In this document: piece by piece, positions 44,752-56,559 of the stretch
How the letters are laid out: each line of letters begins with the position of its first letter
Position numbering within the stretch: the stretch's first letter is position 1
Assembly: GCA_011109175.1 (NCBI GenBank)
Contig: RDEW01000001.1
Span: 2,173,485-2,237,484, forward strand
Length of the DNA: 64,000 nt
Origin: Dicyema japonicum
Taxonomy: Eukaryota > Dicyemida > Rhombozoa > Dicyemidae
Direction: 5' to 3'
Program-made: the position numbers and the translations under genes
Notes under the pieces: generated by a model
Databases searched by the model: none
What the model was told of the DNA's origin: nothing
What the model saw: the letters and a program-made list of their open reading frames with translations, nothing else

Positions 44752-45535
44752 TTAAAAGAAATGTGATATCAAACAACAGCACTCTTCTAATACCGAAGGT
44801 CGGGTTTCAAAGATGCCAGGTTTTATCCGTTTGAAAATTATTTCCCGAGTCTTCAAGTCAGGTTGCATGGGGACATCTCCAACTAGTTTAAGGAAGTGTT
44901 GGGAGACGCAAAGTGGTTGTGACTCCAGGACAAGCTTCTCACAGTCACATTTCGGCAAAATGGGAGAGCTAAGAGTCCACGCTGTGCAATCTCGCTTTAT
45001 TTTCATCAACTGCGGGCATTCAAAGCTTGGCTCCTTCAGATTAACAAACAGATCCCCCTCAGGGAACAAATCTGACTGAGATAATGGAAGATAAGCCATA
45101 CTAAGGTCATCGTTTACTGAGCACGTGTTAAATGACTCGAATTTAAAACTATTTTTCTTGACTTTCGTTGAAAATAATGAATTTATTAAGCACGGAAACG
45201 TCTCTGGAAGATTGAAGGGTACAATTTTAGTCCGGGCAATTTGATAGTCAGATTTAAAGCACGTGAGAGATAAAATTTGCTCATCTAAGTCTTCAAAATA
45301 CACTGAATTCAATATTTTAGAAAATTTTTCACTTTCAAAGATGGCAGACTGTCTGGTTTCTGAGGAATGGGGAACTTAACTTTGATTGGCGAGAATTTGG
45401 TTGCGATGGAGAAAATTTTGTAAGTAGTCTTGTGCAATTTGGAATAATGTAATTTCGATAGGTTAATAGGGATTTTATGAACAGTAATTTATTGACATTT
45501 TGATCTTTCTTTGAATAATAAAGAAATCGAGACAT
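44752..45535 (-). CDS. Unidentified protein, 251 aa
   Basis: Two exons (45535-45381 and 45352-44752) joined by a 28-nt intron give an open frame of 251 codons. The N-terminus is basic (MSRFLYYSKKDQN). The middle is hydrophilic, and the C-terminal half is rich in Cys and Pro (LPKCDCEKLVLESQPLC ends before GDVPMQPDL; LEECCC near the end). No domain is recognised. Divergent from uS14m with a 117-bp spacer, and only 79 bp from the hAT right end. The long second exon without stops argues for a real gene. Confidence 0.6.
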
Positions 45536-45652
45536 ACCACAGGAAAGCAAATTTTAGACGAAAAAACCCTCCTATATATAAAAAATTTATTATATAATTA
45601 TTAAAATAAATAAGAAAAAAAAGTATTTTAAAATAATTCATATGTCCTTGTC

Positions 45653-46009
45653 ATGCGCTTTAAAAATATGCCAAAATTGTTTTTCAACACTCTCCCAATC
45701 AGAGGGCGGCATTACTTCAAACAGAATATGCGAGACGAGCACCGCAGAGTTTGTGTATCCTTGTTTGGAAAAGACCGGGTCCGTCTTAATGCCATTAGGA
45801 AGAACCGTGTACTACCTGACTCCCTGAAAGAGCAGGCGACATACGACTTGAAACAACTCCCTACGAATTCCAACTACATTCGTCTTCGCCAGCGTTGTGT
45901 TTGGACAGGACGTCCTCACGTGGTCTCACCATTCAAAGTTAATCGAACGATCTTCCGATTACTCGCGGATTACAATCACCTCTCGGGAGTTACTCGTTCC
46001 ATGTGGTGA
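45653..46009 (+). CDS. MRPS14: Mitochondrial small-subunit ribosomal protein uS14m
   Basis: Component of the mitoribosome small-subunit head. The intronless frame of 118 codons contains the uS14m signature: NMRDEHRRVCVSLFGKDRVR, NAIRKNRVLPDSLKEQA, LPTNSNYIRLRQRCVWTGRP, and the C-terminal FRLLADYNHLSGVTRSMW (compare RNRCVMTSRPRG and GQLSGIQRATW in human). Length is close to human MRPS14 (128 aa). The start may be Met45653 or Met45668. It shares a 117-bp intergenic region with the divergent gene at 45535, so a bidirectional promoter is plausible. Confidence 0.93.
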   Translation: MRFKNMPKLFFNTLPIRGRHYFKQNMRDEHRRVCVSLFGKDRVRLNAIRKNRVLPDSLKEQATYDLKQLPTNSNYIRLRQRCVWTGRPHVVSPFKVNRTIFRLLADYNHLSGVTRSMW

Positions 46010-46279
46010 CCTTTTGACTGACTTTATGACCTATACCTTATTAATGCCTTACTTTACCTTAAGTAGTATTTTTTACACTCAGTGAATTCGCCTTGGGTTT
46101 GCAGCTGACTTCCCTTTTTGGTGTATTTTGAAAAATTCAGTTGCCAAACTGCGGTCGACTAAACTCTATTTGGTGGTTGGACTAGTTTTTATCAATTTTG
46201 GGAGATTGCGAACTGATTGAGATGCCTCTTGTGGTTTTTAATTTAGGACTAGTCTCTTATATGCTACTCTATTCCAAGT

Positions 46280-47011
46280 ATGTCTAAAGACACGTGTGAA
46301 GATAGCGAAAATGTAATTTACGGTTAAGAGTTATTTAAATCAGAGCTGTAAAAAAAGTTTTTTTTCTAGTGGTGGTGTGTATTTCTGTTTTCACCAGTTT
46401 GCAAACAAATCCTGAAGGCCGTCTTACAGAGAATATTGAAGATAGAAACCAATTAGAAGTGTGTCTTCAGGACTACATGATGCCAACGGAACTAGCATAC
46501 GATCTTCTGTGGGAAATGTTCCTGATCATCTGCTGTCCCTCAAAACATTAATCACTGAGATTCGATCAGGTGACATGATCAAGTGGATCTCAATGGTTGT
46601 CAACTTTGCGAAAAGGAGATTCGGGAGAATCCCTTGGGTGGGTGAAGTCTCATCGTCCAGCAATTCAATGCTCGTTTCTCCACTCATAAAAGTGTACTCG
46701 GCGTTAGAAAATTATTGAATGTAAAGCCTAATAAAAAGACGCCCGTGGACCAGAAAAGTCGAGATGCTTTAATCGGATCAGGAGGCTCAGAGAACAACTT
46801 ACCAAAAACAGGAATTTCCAAATATGGAAGATGCAAAAAAAATTTTTATGTTCAAATTGAGAGAGTTAAATCAGTTTCCCGAGATGGAAGGAAACCCATC
46901 TCAAAAGATTACATAAAGTTGCTTAAAAAGGATGTTCTTGCTACATTAAATGCAGTGACATCAAATTATGTGTCATCATCTCCGCCAACGGACATGAATG
47001 AGATTACTTAA
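46280..47011 (+). CDS. Unidentified gene, short introns
   Basis: Proposed start MSKDTCEDSEN at 46280, then an intron at 46313-46343. Frames around 46380-46560 (ENIEDRNQLEVCLQDYMMP) and 46575-46640 (MIKWISMVVNFAKRRFGRIP) must be bridged. A clear 23-nt intron (46637-46659) leads into the last exon (RFSTHKSVLGVRKLLNVKP, then KKNFYVQIERVKSVSRDG, stop at 47011). The product is basic. I recognise no family. Internal splice sites between 46360 and 46575 are uncertain, so the model is approximate. Confidence 0.45.
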
Positions 47012-47089
47012 ATTATAAGTAAATAAAATTATATTTTATTAATAAATATATAATTTTAATTTACACGTTTATTTACATTTTTTGTTGTG

Positions 47090-48370
47090 AATGGTTATTA
47101 ACTACGAAACAAAATTAACGATTGTTAAATTGATATTTAAGAAAAAATTATCTGAAAGACAGATAATAAAAAATACAAAAACTAGTAAAGGCATGATTTC
47201 GCGAATAAAAAAAACAATTGTACCTTTTCTTGAACAATGATGAGGATCTTATGCCTTATTGTAAGAAATCTAAATTCGATGATCAATATAAGGTCCTTTC
47301 ATAAAGAAAATTGCCTTATATACGGCTTCAAAAATTGGATTTGATACTTTCAAAGCTTCAAACGGCTGGCTTGACAGATTTAAAAAACGACATGAACTGA
47401 AATTCAAATCAATTTGTGGAGAAAAAAATTCATGTGAATTGACATACATCAATGAGTTTTTTTAAATTCTTGACGAGAAAATTATTCAATATGGAAGACA
47501 AAATGTTTTTAATTGTGATGAAACTGATCTTTATATAAAAAGGACTCCACGAAAGTCTTTTGTCGGAATAAATGACGATACTTATGGCCTCTAAACAGGG
47601 AAAAGAAAGAGTCACTGTACTTCTTTGTTGCAATTCCATGGGAATAACTTGAGCCATTGATTGTTGGAAAATTTAAAAACTTTCGATGTCTCAAAAATTT
47701 CAATGTGAAAGATTTTGGAATTTCATTTTCTAAAAATGCATGGATGACTGGAAATATTTTTATGAGCTAATTGACTCGGATAAATGAAAGATTTTATACA
47801 ATCAACAGAAAAGTATTAATATTGCTTGATAATGTGGGATGTCATAAAACTATTGAATGCTCAAATATTGAGTTTTTATTTTTGCCAAAAAATACAACAC
47901 CGTATTTGCAACCATTGGATATGGAATTATCAAGACCTTTAAAGATTATTACTCAAATTATCTGATTCAGTATTTGTGTTTTGAGGAGGATGATGAATTC
48001 AAACGGTTGATAAACAAAATAAACCTTCGTCATGTAATTCTGCTAATTTCTAAAAGCTGGGAAAAACTTGATCCAAGTTTGATATTTAATTGTTGGAATC
48101 AAATTGAAAAGATTTCGTTGATTCCGTAAAAATTGAAGATACCATTACAGAAGAAATGATCAACAATGCGTAAACGAAACATTGAATGGGGAAAGTGACG
48201 AATTCGTTGATAATATTTTACAACGAAGGTTTAGAAAACAATAACATGGAAACAATTCTAAAAACGAAAGATTCTCTTGATCAGTTAGAGAAGAAATTTT
48301 TTTACATATCTTCTGAATTGCTCACAGAATGTTACGATTTTCGACTTAATTTTATGAAAATGTAAGAAGT
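47090..48370 (+). mobile_element. pogo/Tigger-type (Tc1-mariner) transposase relic
   Basis: Ordered pieces of a pogo-like transposase: N-terminal HTH (KLTIVKLIFKKKLSERQI...MISRIKK), CENP-B-type HTH (ASKIGFDTFKASNGWLDRFK, KRHELK, GEKNS), then the DDE domain (QGKERVTVLLCCNSMG; VLILLDNVGCHKT; FLFLPKNTTPYLQPLDM, 47871-47930). Multiple stops and frameshifts. Terminal repeats were not identified. A GC-rich stretch (48450-48530) just downstream may be part of the right end. Confidence 0.75.
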
Positions 48371-48639
48371 AAAAGATAACTGGGGATAAATTAACTTATT
48401 ATTTTTCTAAAATTGATTTTTGATGTTTAAAATCTCTGTTTTTATTAAACCCCTGTTTTTGGGGAACCCCCGCTTTTTGGGGCCACTTGGTGCCCCAATT
48501 CGGGGTCGGACTTTACAGAGCACTTTCTAAGGGGTTCCCAATAAGAATACAACGTTTTACATAATCAACCTACGAGAATAATAAACACTAATTTATTAAA
48601 TGGCCACAGATTCACTTGAAAGAGGTTAGAGTTAATGTC

Positions 48640-48870
48640 TAATTAAGACATATCCAGTTTACACGGTCGAAGAGGAACACATCTTTTCCAAACATTATGT
48701 TCATACATATCCCCTATTGTGGAAATCTCCTTAGCGGAGTAAGGAAAATATAGATTGGGTGTCTTCCTAGACGACTGGATCGACTATCTCTCTTAAGATT
48801 TGATGAAGGCACAGAGCAGAACAGAGTCCTTAGACCAAGTAGGTAGCTGCTTGAGAATTGAGTAACATCA
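48640..48870 (+). repeat. Dispersed repeat, copy 1 (mate at 59765-59945)
   Basis: Shares GACATATCCAGTTT, a CATTATGTTCAT...CATTGTGG-like middle and a TAGACnAnGTAGGTA segment with 59765-59945. Divergent (about 70% by eye), non-coding, class unknown. Confidence 0.5.
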
Positions 48871-48999
48871 CGAACCACTATTTTACGATTAACAAACATG
48901 AAATAGATCATCATCCTTAACTACTAAAAATTCTGAGCAAACAGTTAATATTATCAGATTTTATAACGCCTACGACGCTGGAATTCTTAAGTCGTCTAG

Positions 49000-49110
49000 G
49001 GAATCGGATCGCTACATGAAAAGGAGACCCTCTGGCTATTCGAGCGGATCTGGCTCGCAATCCTGAAAGGGAATAGCCATGCAGTCAGGGCAGCCTCTAT
49101 AACCGTTTAC
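49000..49110 (+). mobile_element. RLE family B LINE, 3' end
   Basis: Reads LWLFERIWLAILKGNSHAVR, the same C-terminus as 12359-12560. About 110 bp, followed by AT-rich sequence. Confidence 0.6.
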
Positions 49111-49297
49111 TCTATTTTATTTCTTCAATAATTAAATATTTTTTTAATAACAATAATAATTATATAATGGTGGTCACTACAGCTAAGTCAGTCATGCTGT
49201 CCCCACTCTGCTTAATAAAAAACGCTCAAATTAAATGTGGCTTATCAAAATATGCAAATTTACGCAAATCACGTCAATTTATTTGAATAGTCGATGA

Positions 49298-49864
49298 ATG
49301 AACGCTCACCCTTCGCTTTACGTCAAAATACCATATGTGCATCTACCACAAACAGGCGCATTGGACCTCCGGTTCTCCCCATTTGAACGGAGGTTTCTTG
49401 GTAAAAGGCTATCACCATGGACATACAAGACTCTATATTTGGAGGACTTGCTGCCACCCCTGGGCTCTCCCACGGACTAAAGCAGATAAATAATGCTGGG
49501 AGTCCGATTTTTTCGCCGATTGTCGACCAGTCAAGCCATCCATAGTTGGTTCCTTCCAACAGCCTTGTGCAGAACTATTTAATCCTTCCCTGCCAGCTAA
49601 TATCTGTTGACATAACGACCAAAGAAACCAATATGCCAAATATATCTTCAAAAACAGTTCGTCGAAAGCGCTGTGGTCGTTTTGGACCCTGCCAGATTCG
49701 CAAGAATTGTAACCAGTGTAAAAATATAAACGGAAAGTATTGAAGCAGTCTACAGAAAGTGCGTATATCTGCGTGACAGGCGGTATAGAATTTTCTCTCA
49801 AGTGGAGCCTTATCAATGGATTTCTGACTTGCCAACGTTGATCCCCAAGGATGTCTTCAGCTAA
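49298..49864 (+). CDS. Short CXXC-type zinc-finger protein (CXXC4/5- or TET-like)
   Basis: Four exons (introns 49401-49429, 49522-49545, 49737-49755) give 164 aa. A low-complexity Pro/Gly/Ser region is followed by KTVRRKRCGRFGPCQIRKN and CNQCKNINGK, then CVYLRDRRYRIF. This matches the short CXXC fold of CXXC4/CXXC5/TET proteins (KRCGVCxPC...NCGxCxxC...CKxRKC), which binds unmethylated CpG. Two expected zinc ligands are replaced: Phe in CGRFGPC and Tyr in RDRRY. The third intron would be only 19 nt, so the end of the finger is the least certain part. Convergent with the LRR-Roc gene; their stops are about 50 bp apart. Confidence 0.5.
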
Positions 49865-49913
49865 GACTGTCAGTTTCACTGATAAAAGTAAGAATGATTT
49901 ATATCACCGATTT

Positions 49914-52830
49914 TTACATGCTTAATATTATGTTAGACAGTCCACTGAGCACATTTAATGTAGTCTTCCCTCCAGATACTGTAATTCTCGACCTCTTCCC
50001 CACAGATTTAAGTTCCACTTTCATATCTTCATTGAATGCGGTTAACTGATGGCCTTCCATAGAGACTGAGAACAAATTGGTTGTCAAATACTCGAAAAAG
50101 TCCCGATATAGGCTTTCCCAGCAGTAGGGAATTGTTTGAATCCCTGATATTGAAGGTTTCACTGGTTTGTCCTAAAAATCTTGGCCTTGGAGGCCCCTCA
50201 AGCAGAAGGGGACCAAGTAATGCAACTTTGTGCGCGCAATTATTAGGTTAAGGGTCTCCAGTAGGCAGACTGTTGGGTTGAAACTGATCACCTCTTCCTC
50301 TAAGAGGCTAGTCTTCAGCAGAGCTAGAGAGATAATTCCCCTCTCTGTGAAGATTTAATATGCCTCTTTGAATGAGCTCGTAGGATACATATTTCTCCTT
50401 GTTTTCTTCAGCATTGAGGCTGAAAATGGGACGGAGAACAATTGGGAGATCACTTGGAAAAGGAAACGAGATTTTATGACCACAAATAAACTTCTGAACA
50501 ATAGGAACCTCCCATTCCGTTACATACTATTAAGCTAGGCCTCGCAGTCTTGTATCTTTTCCATTTCTGCTACCTCTTAGGCCTCTTCTAACGTGATGAA
50601 CAAATCCCAGCCATTTTTTAGACGATTTAAGACATGTTCCCAATAAAGAGGGAATATCCGTCCATCTCCATGGAAACCAAGATGTTCGAGTCGCTCCAAG
50701 GTTTTCTCGAAAGGTTCCCTCCACGGAAAGAGGGCATCCGTGAAATTTGTGATATTGACTCCACAATCGACCAGTTTGAGTTCATTCTTGAGGAGTTTCT
50801 TCGAGTGAGCTCGATATTTATCGAGGGGAATGATCGAGTTTTCCCATAGTCCTCCAGTGAACTCGATAGCTCGTTTCTGTGGATACTTTAAATGGAAATT
50901 TTAGTTCCTCCAAATAATCCGCTACATTTTGAAAAATAGTCAGAATTTTCAAAATTCCCCGCCAAATTTGAATTCAAGTTATTTCCAATCTTAATGGCTC
51001 CCACTAGAAACAGTCTTGCATCTTGACAATTCAGGTAAAGGATTCTAAGTAAACTGTGGATTTGATCTGTTGAGTCTTTGAAGTCCTCAATATTGAATAC
51101 AAACAGAATCAGAGCCTTAGAGGATTTGTACAACTGCAAAAATTCTACAAAGTTCTCCTGGAATTTAACATCGTACAGATAAAACGTATTTTGTTAGCCG
51201 AAAACAGTCTGAAGACGCCACAAACGTTGTGATTGTCTGTTATTGGGAGAAACTTTGAATTATGTTTGATGAGATTGCAAACTAAGCTAGTTTTCCAACT
51301 CTTTAAAGGGCCAATGACCAAAACCTGAAGAATTAAGAAATCTACCTTCCTCACACAGCCTTTGGATGCCTTCTGGACGGAACTATGCCTTAAATATTCA
51401 AAGAAGCAACTGGACGAATTTGACTTCCATAAGTTTTTCGGGACGCCCTTCAAGTAGTTTCCCATCAGCCAGAGTCCGGTTCTGGTAAAAACACAATCAA
51501 ACCTATCAATCCCTTGGAAGCTGTGCATATTTCTGATGTTAGATAGAAGATAAAGCTTCTCGGGGATGGTGGAAATGCTGTTGTCAGACAAATCTAGGGT
51601 CTTCAACAAAGTTTGCTCAGATATTGTCTCCGGAATTGAAGAGAGAGAATTTCCTCTAAGTAGGAAACGTCGAAGGTTCTTAAGAAATCCGATTTTGTGA
51701 GGCAAAACTTTCAGTTTATTGAAATTGAGGTCGAATTCTTCCAAAGTCTCAAAATTATTGATTTATTTCGTAAGCAGTTTTATCAAATTTCCCGCCAAAA
51801 AGAGCTTTCTTCTGCTTTTGATATAGTTCTCGCTGTCTGGGAAGACTTTAATTCTGTTATAGCTCATATCTAGGATTTACTTTCTTAAAAACATCAAACC
51901 TGTAGATTTTCTAAGGTTAGGAATACTTTAGTGACTTCTTGGAAGTAATTATGGTCCAAAATGAGCTCCATAAGTTCAAATGTTCGCACGGTGCCAACAC
52001 TATTTATAGAGATCCTGTCCAAACTGAGCTTCTGGAGAGCCTCACACTCAAAAATGAACTGAGGAAAGTGCTAGGAGTCCTGACCCGACCGGATTTTCCT
52101 CAACTGAGCCTCAGAGAAAGCTCCACATAGTTTACCCATGTCCATCTTAATATCTCTAAGCTACAAGGTAAGGAATCTGTTGTACCTTTGTAAGACTCTT
52201 TAGGGTGTCTGGAAATGACGATATTTTGCAACCCCATAAGATTAGGTTCATGAGGTCCAAACACTTACCAAAATCTAAAGGAAGGGAAGTGATCCCTGTG
52301 TGAGAGATATTGAAGCTGGTCATTGACTCTAAATATCCGACTTCTGGTAGGATTTCCAATAGTGAGTGGTAAACCTACCGAAAGCTTTGAGTTTTTCGAG
52401 AGGTCGAGGATTCTAAGAGACTTTAATATCCACACTGTGGGGGGCACATGAGTTAGGCTGCATTCAGAAAGGATTAAGGTCTTTAGATTGAGTTTGGCTA
52501 GCTCAGTCGGAAATCCCACGGTGTCTCCGGGATTCATACAATTGATAAAATTTTTTGTAAGATTGAGTTCCGATAGGTTTTTAAGGTTGATGACCTCAGT
52601 GGAGACCGATCTGAGGTTGTTGTTGCAAAGGATCAGCTTGGTTATGATCTCCTGTTCGTTTTCTGAATTTAGAGTGAGGGATACCGCTTTCTAGCATTTC
52701 TCTGATTCTGTTGATTCCCAGATTTGTGAAATCTAGGTGCTTATCCCCACTTTCTGTGTAGGAGTGTATCTGAATAGACTCTCGTTTGAGGTTAGAAGAA
52801 GCTAAGCTATAATAAGCTAAAACCCGCTGA
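49914..52830 (-). pseudogene. LRR-Roc-COR (ROCO, MFHAS1-like) gene, probably broken
   Basis: Minus-strand order: leucine-rich repeats (about 52700-51500; e.g. LKTLILSECSLTHVPPTVW, LMNLILWGCKISSFPDTL, LKTLDLSDNSISTIPEKL), a Roc GTPase domain (P-loop region 51286-51312; SKALILFVFNIEDF, then LRILYLNCQDARLFLVGAI at 50980-51090) and a COR region (IIPLDKYRAHSKKLLKN, LEHLGFHGDGRIFPLYW, CGHKISFPFPSDLPIVL; 50200-50860), ending at 49914. No kinase follows, which resembles MFHAS1 rather than LRRK. Several short introns are clear (e.g. 52155-52179 region). However, an in-frame TAA near 51760, a frame break near 51870 and another near 51180 cannot be spliced away. The P-loop reads GPLKSWKTS, with Trp where the last Gly is expected. 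Confidence 0.6.
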
Positions 52831-52879
52831 GTTTAATCGCTTTTTGGATGGTTTTGCAGTCAAATGTCGATTTGTCACA

Positions 52880-53330
52880 AACAATGCTTAGCAACTATTT
52901 AATTGGTTTTAAAAGTAATAAATTTTAATGAGGGACTAAAGGCATTAAGCCCTCATGATCTCACAAGACCAATAAGAACCTCCATCATTGGTAGTTGTTA
53001 GGACCGGTTTCTTTCACTTGAAGGGAATGGGAGTAAATATATCACAAGATCAATTTTTGGAAGTGATTTTATGCAGTCCTGGATTTTCTTTTCTGTATTT
53101 CAGCATGCCAGCTGATCTTGATAAAATCCATCGTACCTGGCCCAAACAGTTCAGGTGTCCCAAAAGGGATCGGCTAAATATTTAATGATTTGGAAAAAAG
53201 TCTCTTCAGTTACGTTATTTTTGACAATAATTTGTGTCTTTTCTCGCATCAAATTTAATGCCTCACCAACTTCTAAAGAAATATTTAGCCTTTAGTTGAT
53301 ATTATTATAGGCAATTATCGTAGAAACATA
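52880..53330. other. Intergenic, no feature recognised
   Basis: Upstream flank of the LRR-Roc gene. A 65-codon frame at 52988-53185 has no recognisable content. Confidence 0.3.
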
Positions 53331-53334
53331 ATTG

Positions 53335-56300
53335 TTATATTTCCACACGTGCACTTAAAGCGAGTTTTCGGATCAATCTCGTCCATCCTCCCCTGTTACA
53401 CGCCAAACTTCTCATAGCATCCAGATCCTCCCCACTTAAGAGCCTCCGGTTGATTGCCTTGAGATCCTCATCCAGCATCCCCGGTAGCGTAGTACGCGGG
53501 CGCTCCCGATATTTCTTTCCACTTGCAGCGAAATATTTCTCCATTGCCAAATTTGCAGGTGATGTGGAGTCCATCCGTAGGACTTGTCCAAACAATCTCC
53601 ATCGGGCCTCCACCACATCCCAAGTCACAGGTTGCGTTGAGCACTTTCGGTACAGTGCCTCATTGTTGATCCGTGTCGGCCATTGTACCCCGTATACCAT
53701 TCGTAATTGCCTTCAGTGGAAGGAGTTAAGATTTTTGGTTTCTGAGACCGAGATCCCCCAGCAGGAAGAGTTATACTGCAGGACCGGCTTCACGAAAGCA
53801 TTATAGAGGCGCAAACGAAGCGCGATCGTTACCGGTCTTTTAGCCAACCAATCCGTTTTCATCCTGTTCAGTGCGACTGTCGATAGTACTTTCCTCTGGG
53901 TGATGTCCTCACTGTCCCCGAGGAGGGAGCCGAGCTTTCTGGAACGTCTCCATCCCTCTTCCAATGTTGATCCTATGCGTACGATTTCCACAATTTCAGT
54001 TTTGGTTGTATTCACAGTAAGAAACCATTTCCCAAGCTCTGCAGGGGCAACGTCAAGTAACCACCTCAAGGTTGCTTTATCTTCCGATATGAAATCCTCA
54101 TCATCAGCATATATAATTTCGGTGATTTGGCCATTATAAAAACTTCTAAGATCACGCAGTGCTACCTCCAGGTATACTACAAACAGCAAAGGGAATTCCC
54201 CCTGGGGGGTACCCGCAGTCGTCGAAAAATTTCTAGACGACGTACTCCCAACTCGTACCGTCAGTTCTGTGTTCGACAATAAAACTTCTATCATCCTGAC
54301 AGAATCCCTATTAAGGAATCCCCGCAAAGCATCAATAAGCTTTCCTCGGCGAATTGTGTCGAAAGCTCTCGACATGTCGATCCCCAAAATAGTAGTCGCA
54401 CTCTCAAATCTTTGTAATGACACAATGACACAACGCCACCTATGCCCTAGACCACATCAGTCTGCCTGTCCTGAATCCACTGTGGCTCGATGACAGGAAT
54501 TCATTCACAAGCTCTTGCACACGATCCACCACCACCAGAGCAAGAACCTTTCTTAGCGTATTGAGTAGGATGACTGGGCGCAGGTTTTCAACAGGGCCCG
54601 CCCTCTTATTAGGGTTTTGAATCGGCACCAGAATTCCTTTGCCCAACGGAAGATGGTCGTTAGTTGCAAACATTTCGTTTAATACTTTGGCCACGATTTC
54701 CACCAGGTTTTGGGGCCACAATTCAGTAACTCTGCACTTATGCCATACGGTCCTGACGAGCGATTGCACTTTAGTCTCTCTATTACTTTCATAACTTCTC
54801 CCACCGTAATTTCATTTACAAGATTTGCTGCATTACCAGTGTTTGGGTCCTACCTTTTCCCCGTCAACGTCAAAGAGTCGTTCAAAATGAGCAGCAATAA
54901 ATTCGGCTTGTTCCGTAGCGTCAAAAATCACATTCCCTTCGTTATCCTGAATTTTTATTTTGCCATTTTGGTTCCTCCTCTTAAGCAGGCGCATTGGCAA
55001 GAACATCTGCGCACAATCATTTAGATTCTCCACTTCCTGGCATCCAAAATGTAATAAATAGCCGTGTGGCGCCATGTGGTGCTGCGTGGTTAATTGGTTG
55101 AAGTTTTCTGCTTGCTTGTCTGTTCCTCCTCTCTCTTCCTATTAGAGTGGCGTCATGTGATCCACCTGTCTAGGTGACGCCCAGTGCCAGGCCGGCACGA
55201 AAAAGGATCATTTGCTCTTCCCCACTCTACTGGAGGGGTTTCCACAACTGCATGTAATAGACGTCTTACCTTTTATGCTGATTCCGGATGGACTCTGTAG
55301 AAGTGGAAACTGGATACACTTAATTAGTTGTTTACTTTAACTTCTTTCTCGGTGTATCCGGGGTTAATAAATTAAAAATTAATCAAAACGTTTGCAACAT
55401 GTTCACTTTTTAATTTTCAGATTTTTCTCTGTATCCTGGTACGGTTCGACTGTAAAAAGCATTTCCTGTTTGTGTTCGTAATGTTCTCTAGCGATAGTCG
55501 AAGATCCTTCTGTTTTGTAGCTATTGCGGGAACATCGGGGTGGCCCTGCTCGGTACCTCGTGCGTTGTGCGGTCGACTCTTAATTTGTTCGTCTGGAGCC
55601 ATGTGAATTCTTTCCATTGTACGTGTCCAAGTGACTCCCGGAGGAAGGCATGTCTCTATTGCTCGTAGATAATGTTCCATAGATGCTCGATAGATATTTC
55701 GAGTTTAGTGTGAATAACATCTCGATTTGGTATCCTCTCCGTATGACCTGAGATGGCTTTGTTCTTGAAATGCGTGCATAGCGACTTGTAATATCAAATA
55801 GGGCCACGACGATCTTGTAGTCGCTTTCCACGACGTCCCCATCGTATGACCTCGAGTTCAGTAATAGTGTTCTATCTTTCTGTCGGCAAAGAATGTAATC
55901 AATCCGATTGTAAATCATCACATGGCCCCCAGATTTATTTCTTCTGCAGCTCGTCCAGGTAGTCTTATGTCTTGCAGCATGACCAAACACAGTGTTATAC
56001 AGCAATAGACCAAATGCCCGGCAGAAATTTATCAGGCAGGTTCTTGATCTCTCTTCCGTTTCTTCCGATAGTCGACTCATGTTCCCGAGGTACTCCTGCT
56101 TTAGCATTCCAGTCTCCGGCAATTAAAACTAGAAAAGACGATTCCAGTTCGACATATGTCCTCGACAGCTGCACATAGAAAGCGTCAAGTTCGTCCGAAT
56201 CTTTGGCGACCTGTCCACTGTGAGGTGCATAAACATTTATAATTGAGATACGGGCACTCGACGTGCGTTTGAGCCCAACCCGTATTTGCAGTATGCTAGT

Positions 56301-56530
56301 TCTGTCGTTAACACTCCAACACCGATGTATTCCACGAACAAGTTTCTTGTGCATGGCAAACCCTTGTCCATAGTGTCTTGATGACGATGGTAGTAAAATG
56401 AGTCTATAGTCTCAATGTAGCTCGTCCATTCCAGCCTGTACTTTTGTCTCTTGTAGGCATCCCACGTCTGCAACATATCTCCCCAATTCCGAACATAACA
56501 GGTTTCTTTTCCACTCCTTGCTGATCCCTC
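53335..56530 (-). mobile_element. RTE-like LINE D (sister of C), decayed, with SINE insertion
   Basis: The minus strand carries the same architecture as the intact element at 40616-43558 at clearly lower identity: endonuclease (IINVYAPHSGQVAKD, AGDWNAKAGVP, NRIDYILCRQ; 56350-55700), EN-RT linker, RT (LRPVILLNTLRKVL; ILGIDMSRAFDTI; EIIYADDEDF near 54090-54120), and C-terminus (RERPRTTLPGMLDEDL). RT block B (PQGEF) has lost several residues. Frameshifts occur throughout. A plus-strand SINE-like element (55078-55378) interrupts the linker. Confidence 0.8.
55078..55378 (+). mobile_element. SINE-like element with LINE-type 3' end
   Basis: About 300-bp non-coding insertion. Its body has two conserved hairpins: GGCGTCA (55149-55155) with TGACGCC (55175-55181), and GTGCC (55184-55188) with GGCAC (55194-55198). 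A pyrimidine tract and GATTCCGGATGGACT follow. The last 65 bp are the 3' end of the 2A-clade LINEs: box ACACTTAATTAGTTG, CTTCTTTCTCGGTG and ATCCGGGGTTAATAAA. It carries no ORF. Related bodies lie at 34737-34850 and 61265-61450. Sharing a 3' end with a LINE fits mobilisation by that LINE's RT. Confidence 0.65.
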
Positions 56531-56559
56531 TTACATTGAAAAATGTTATTTTAAGCTCC

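Noticed and set aside
48420-48540. GC-rich stretch GGGGAACCCCCGCTTTTTGG as a G-quadruplex or regulatory element
   Set aside because: Adjacent to the pogo relic and more simply a decayed transposon end; no independent evidence.
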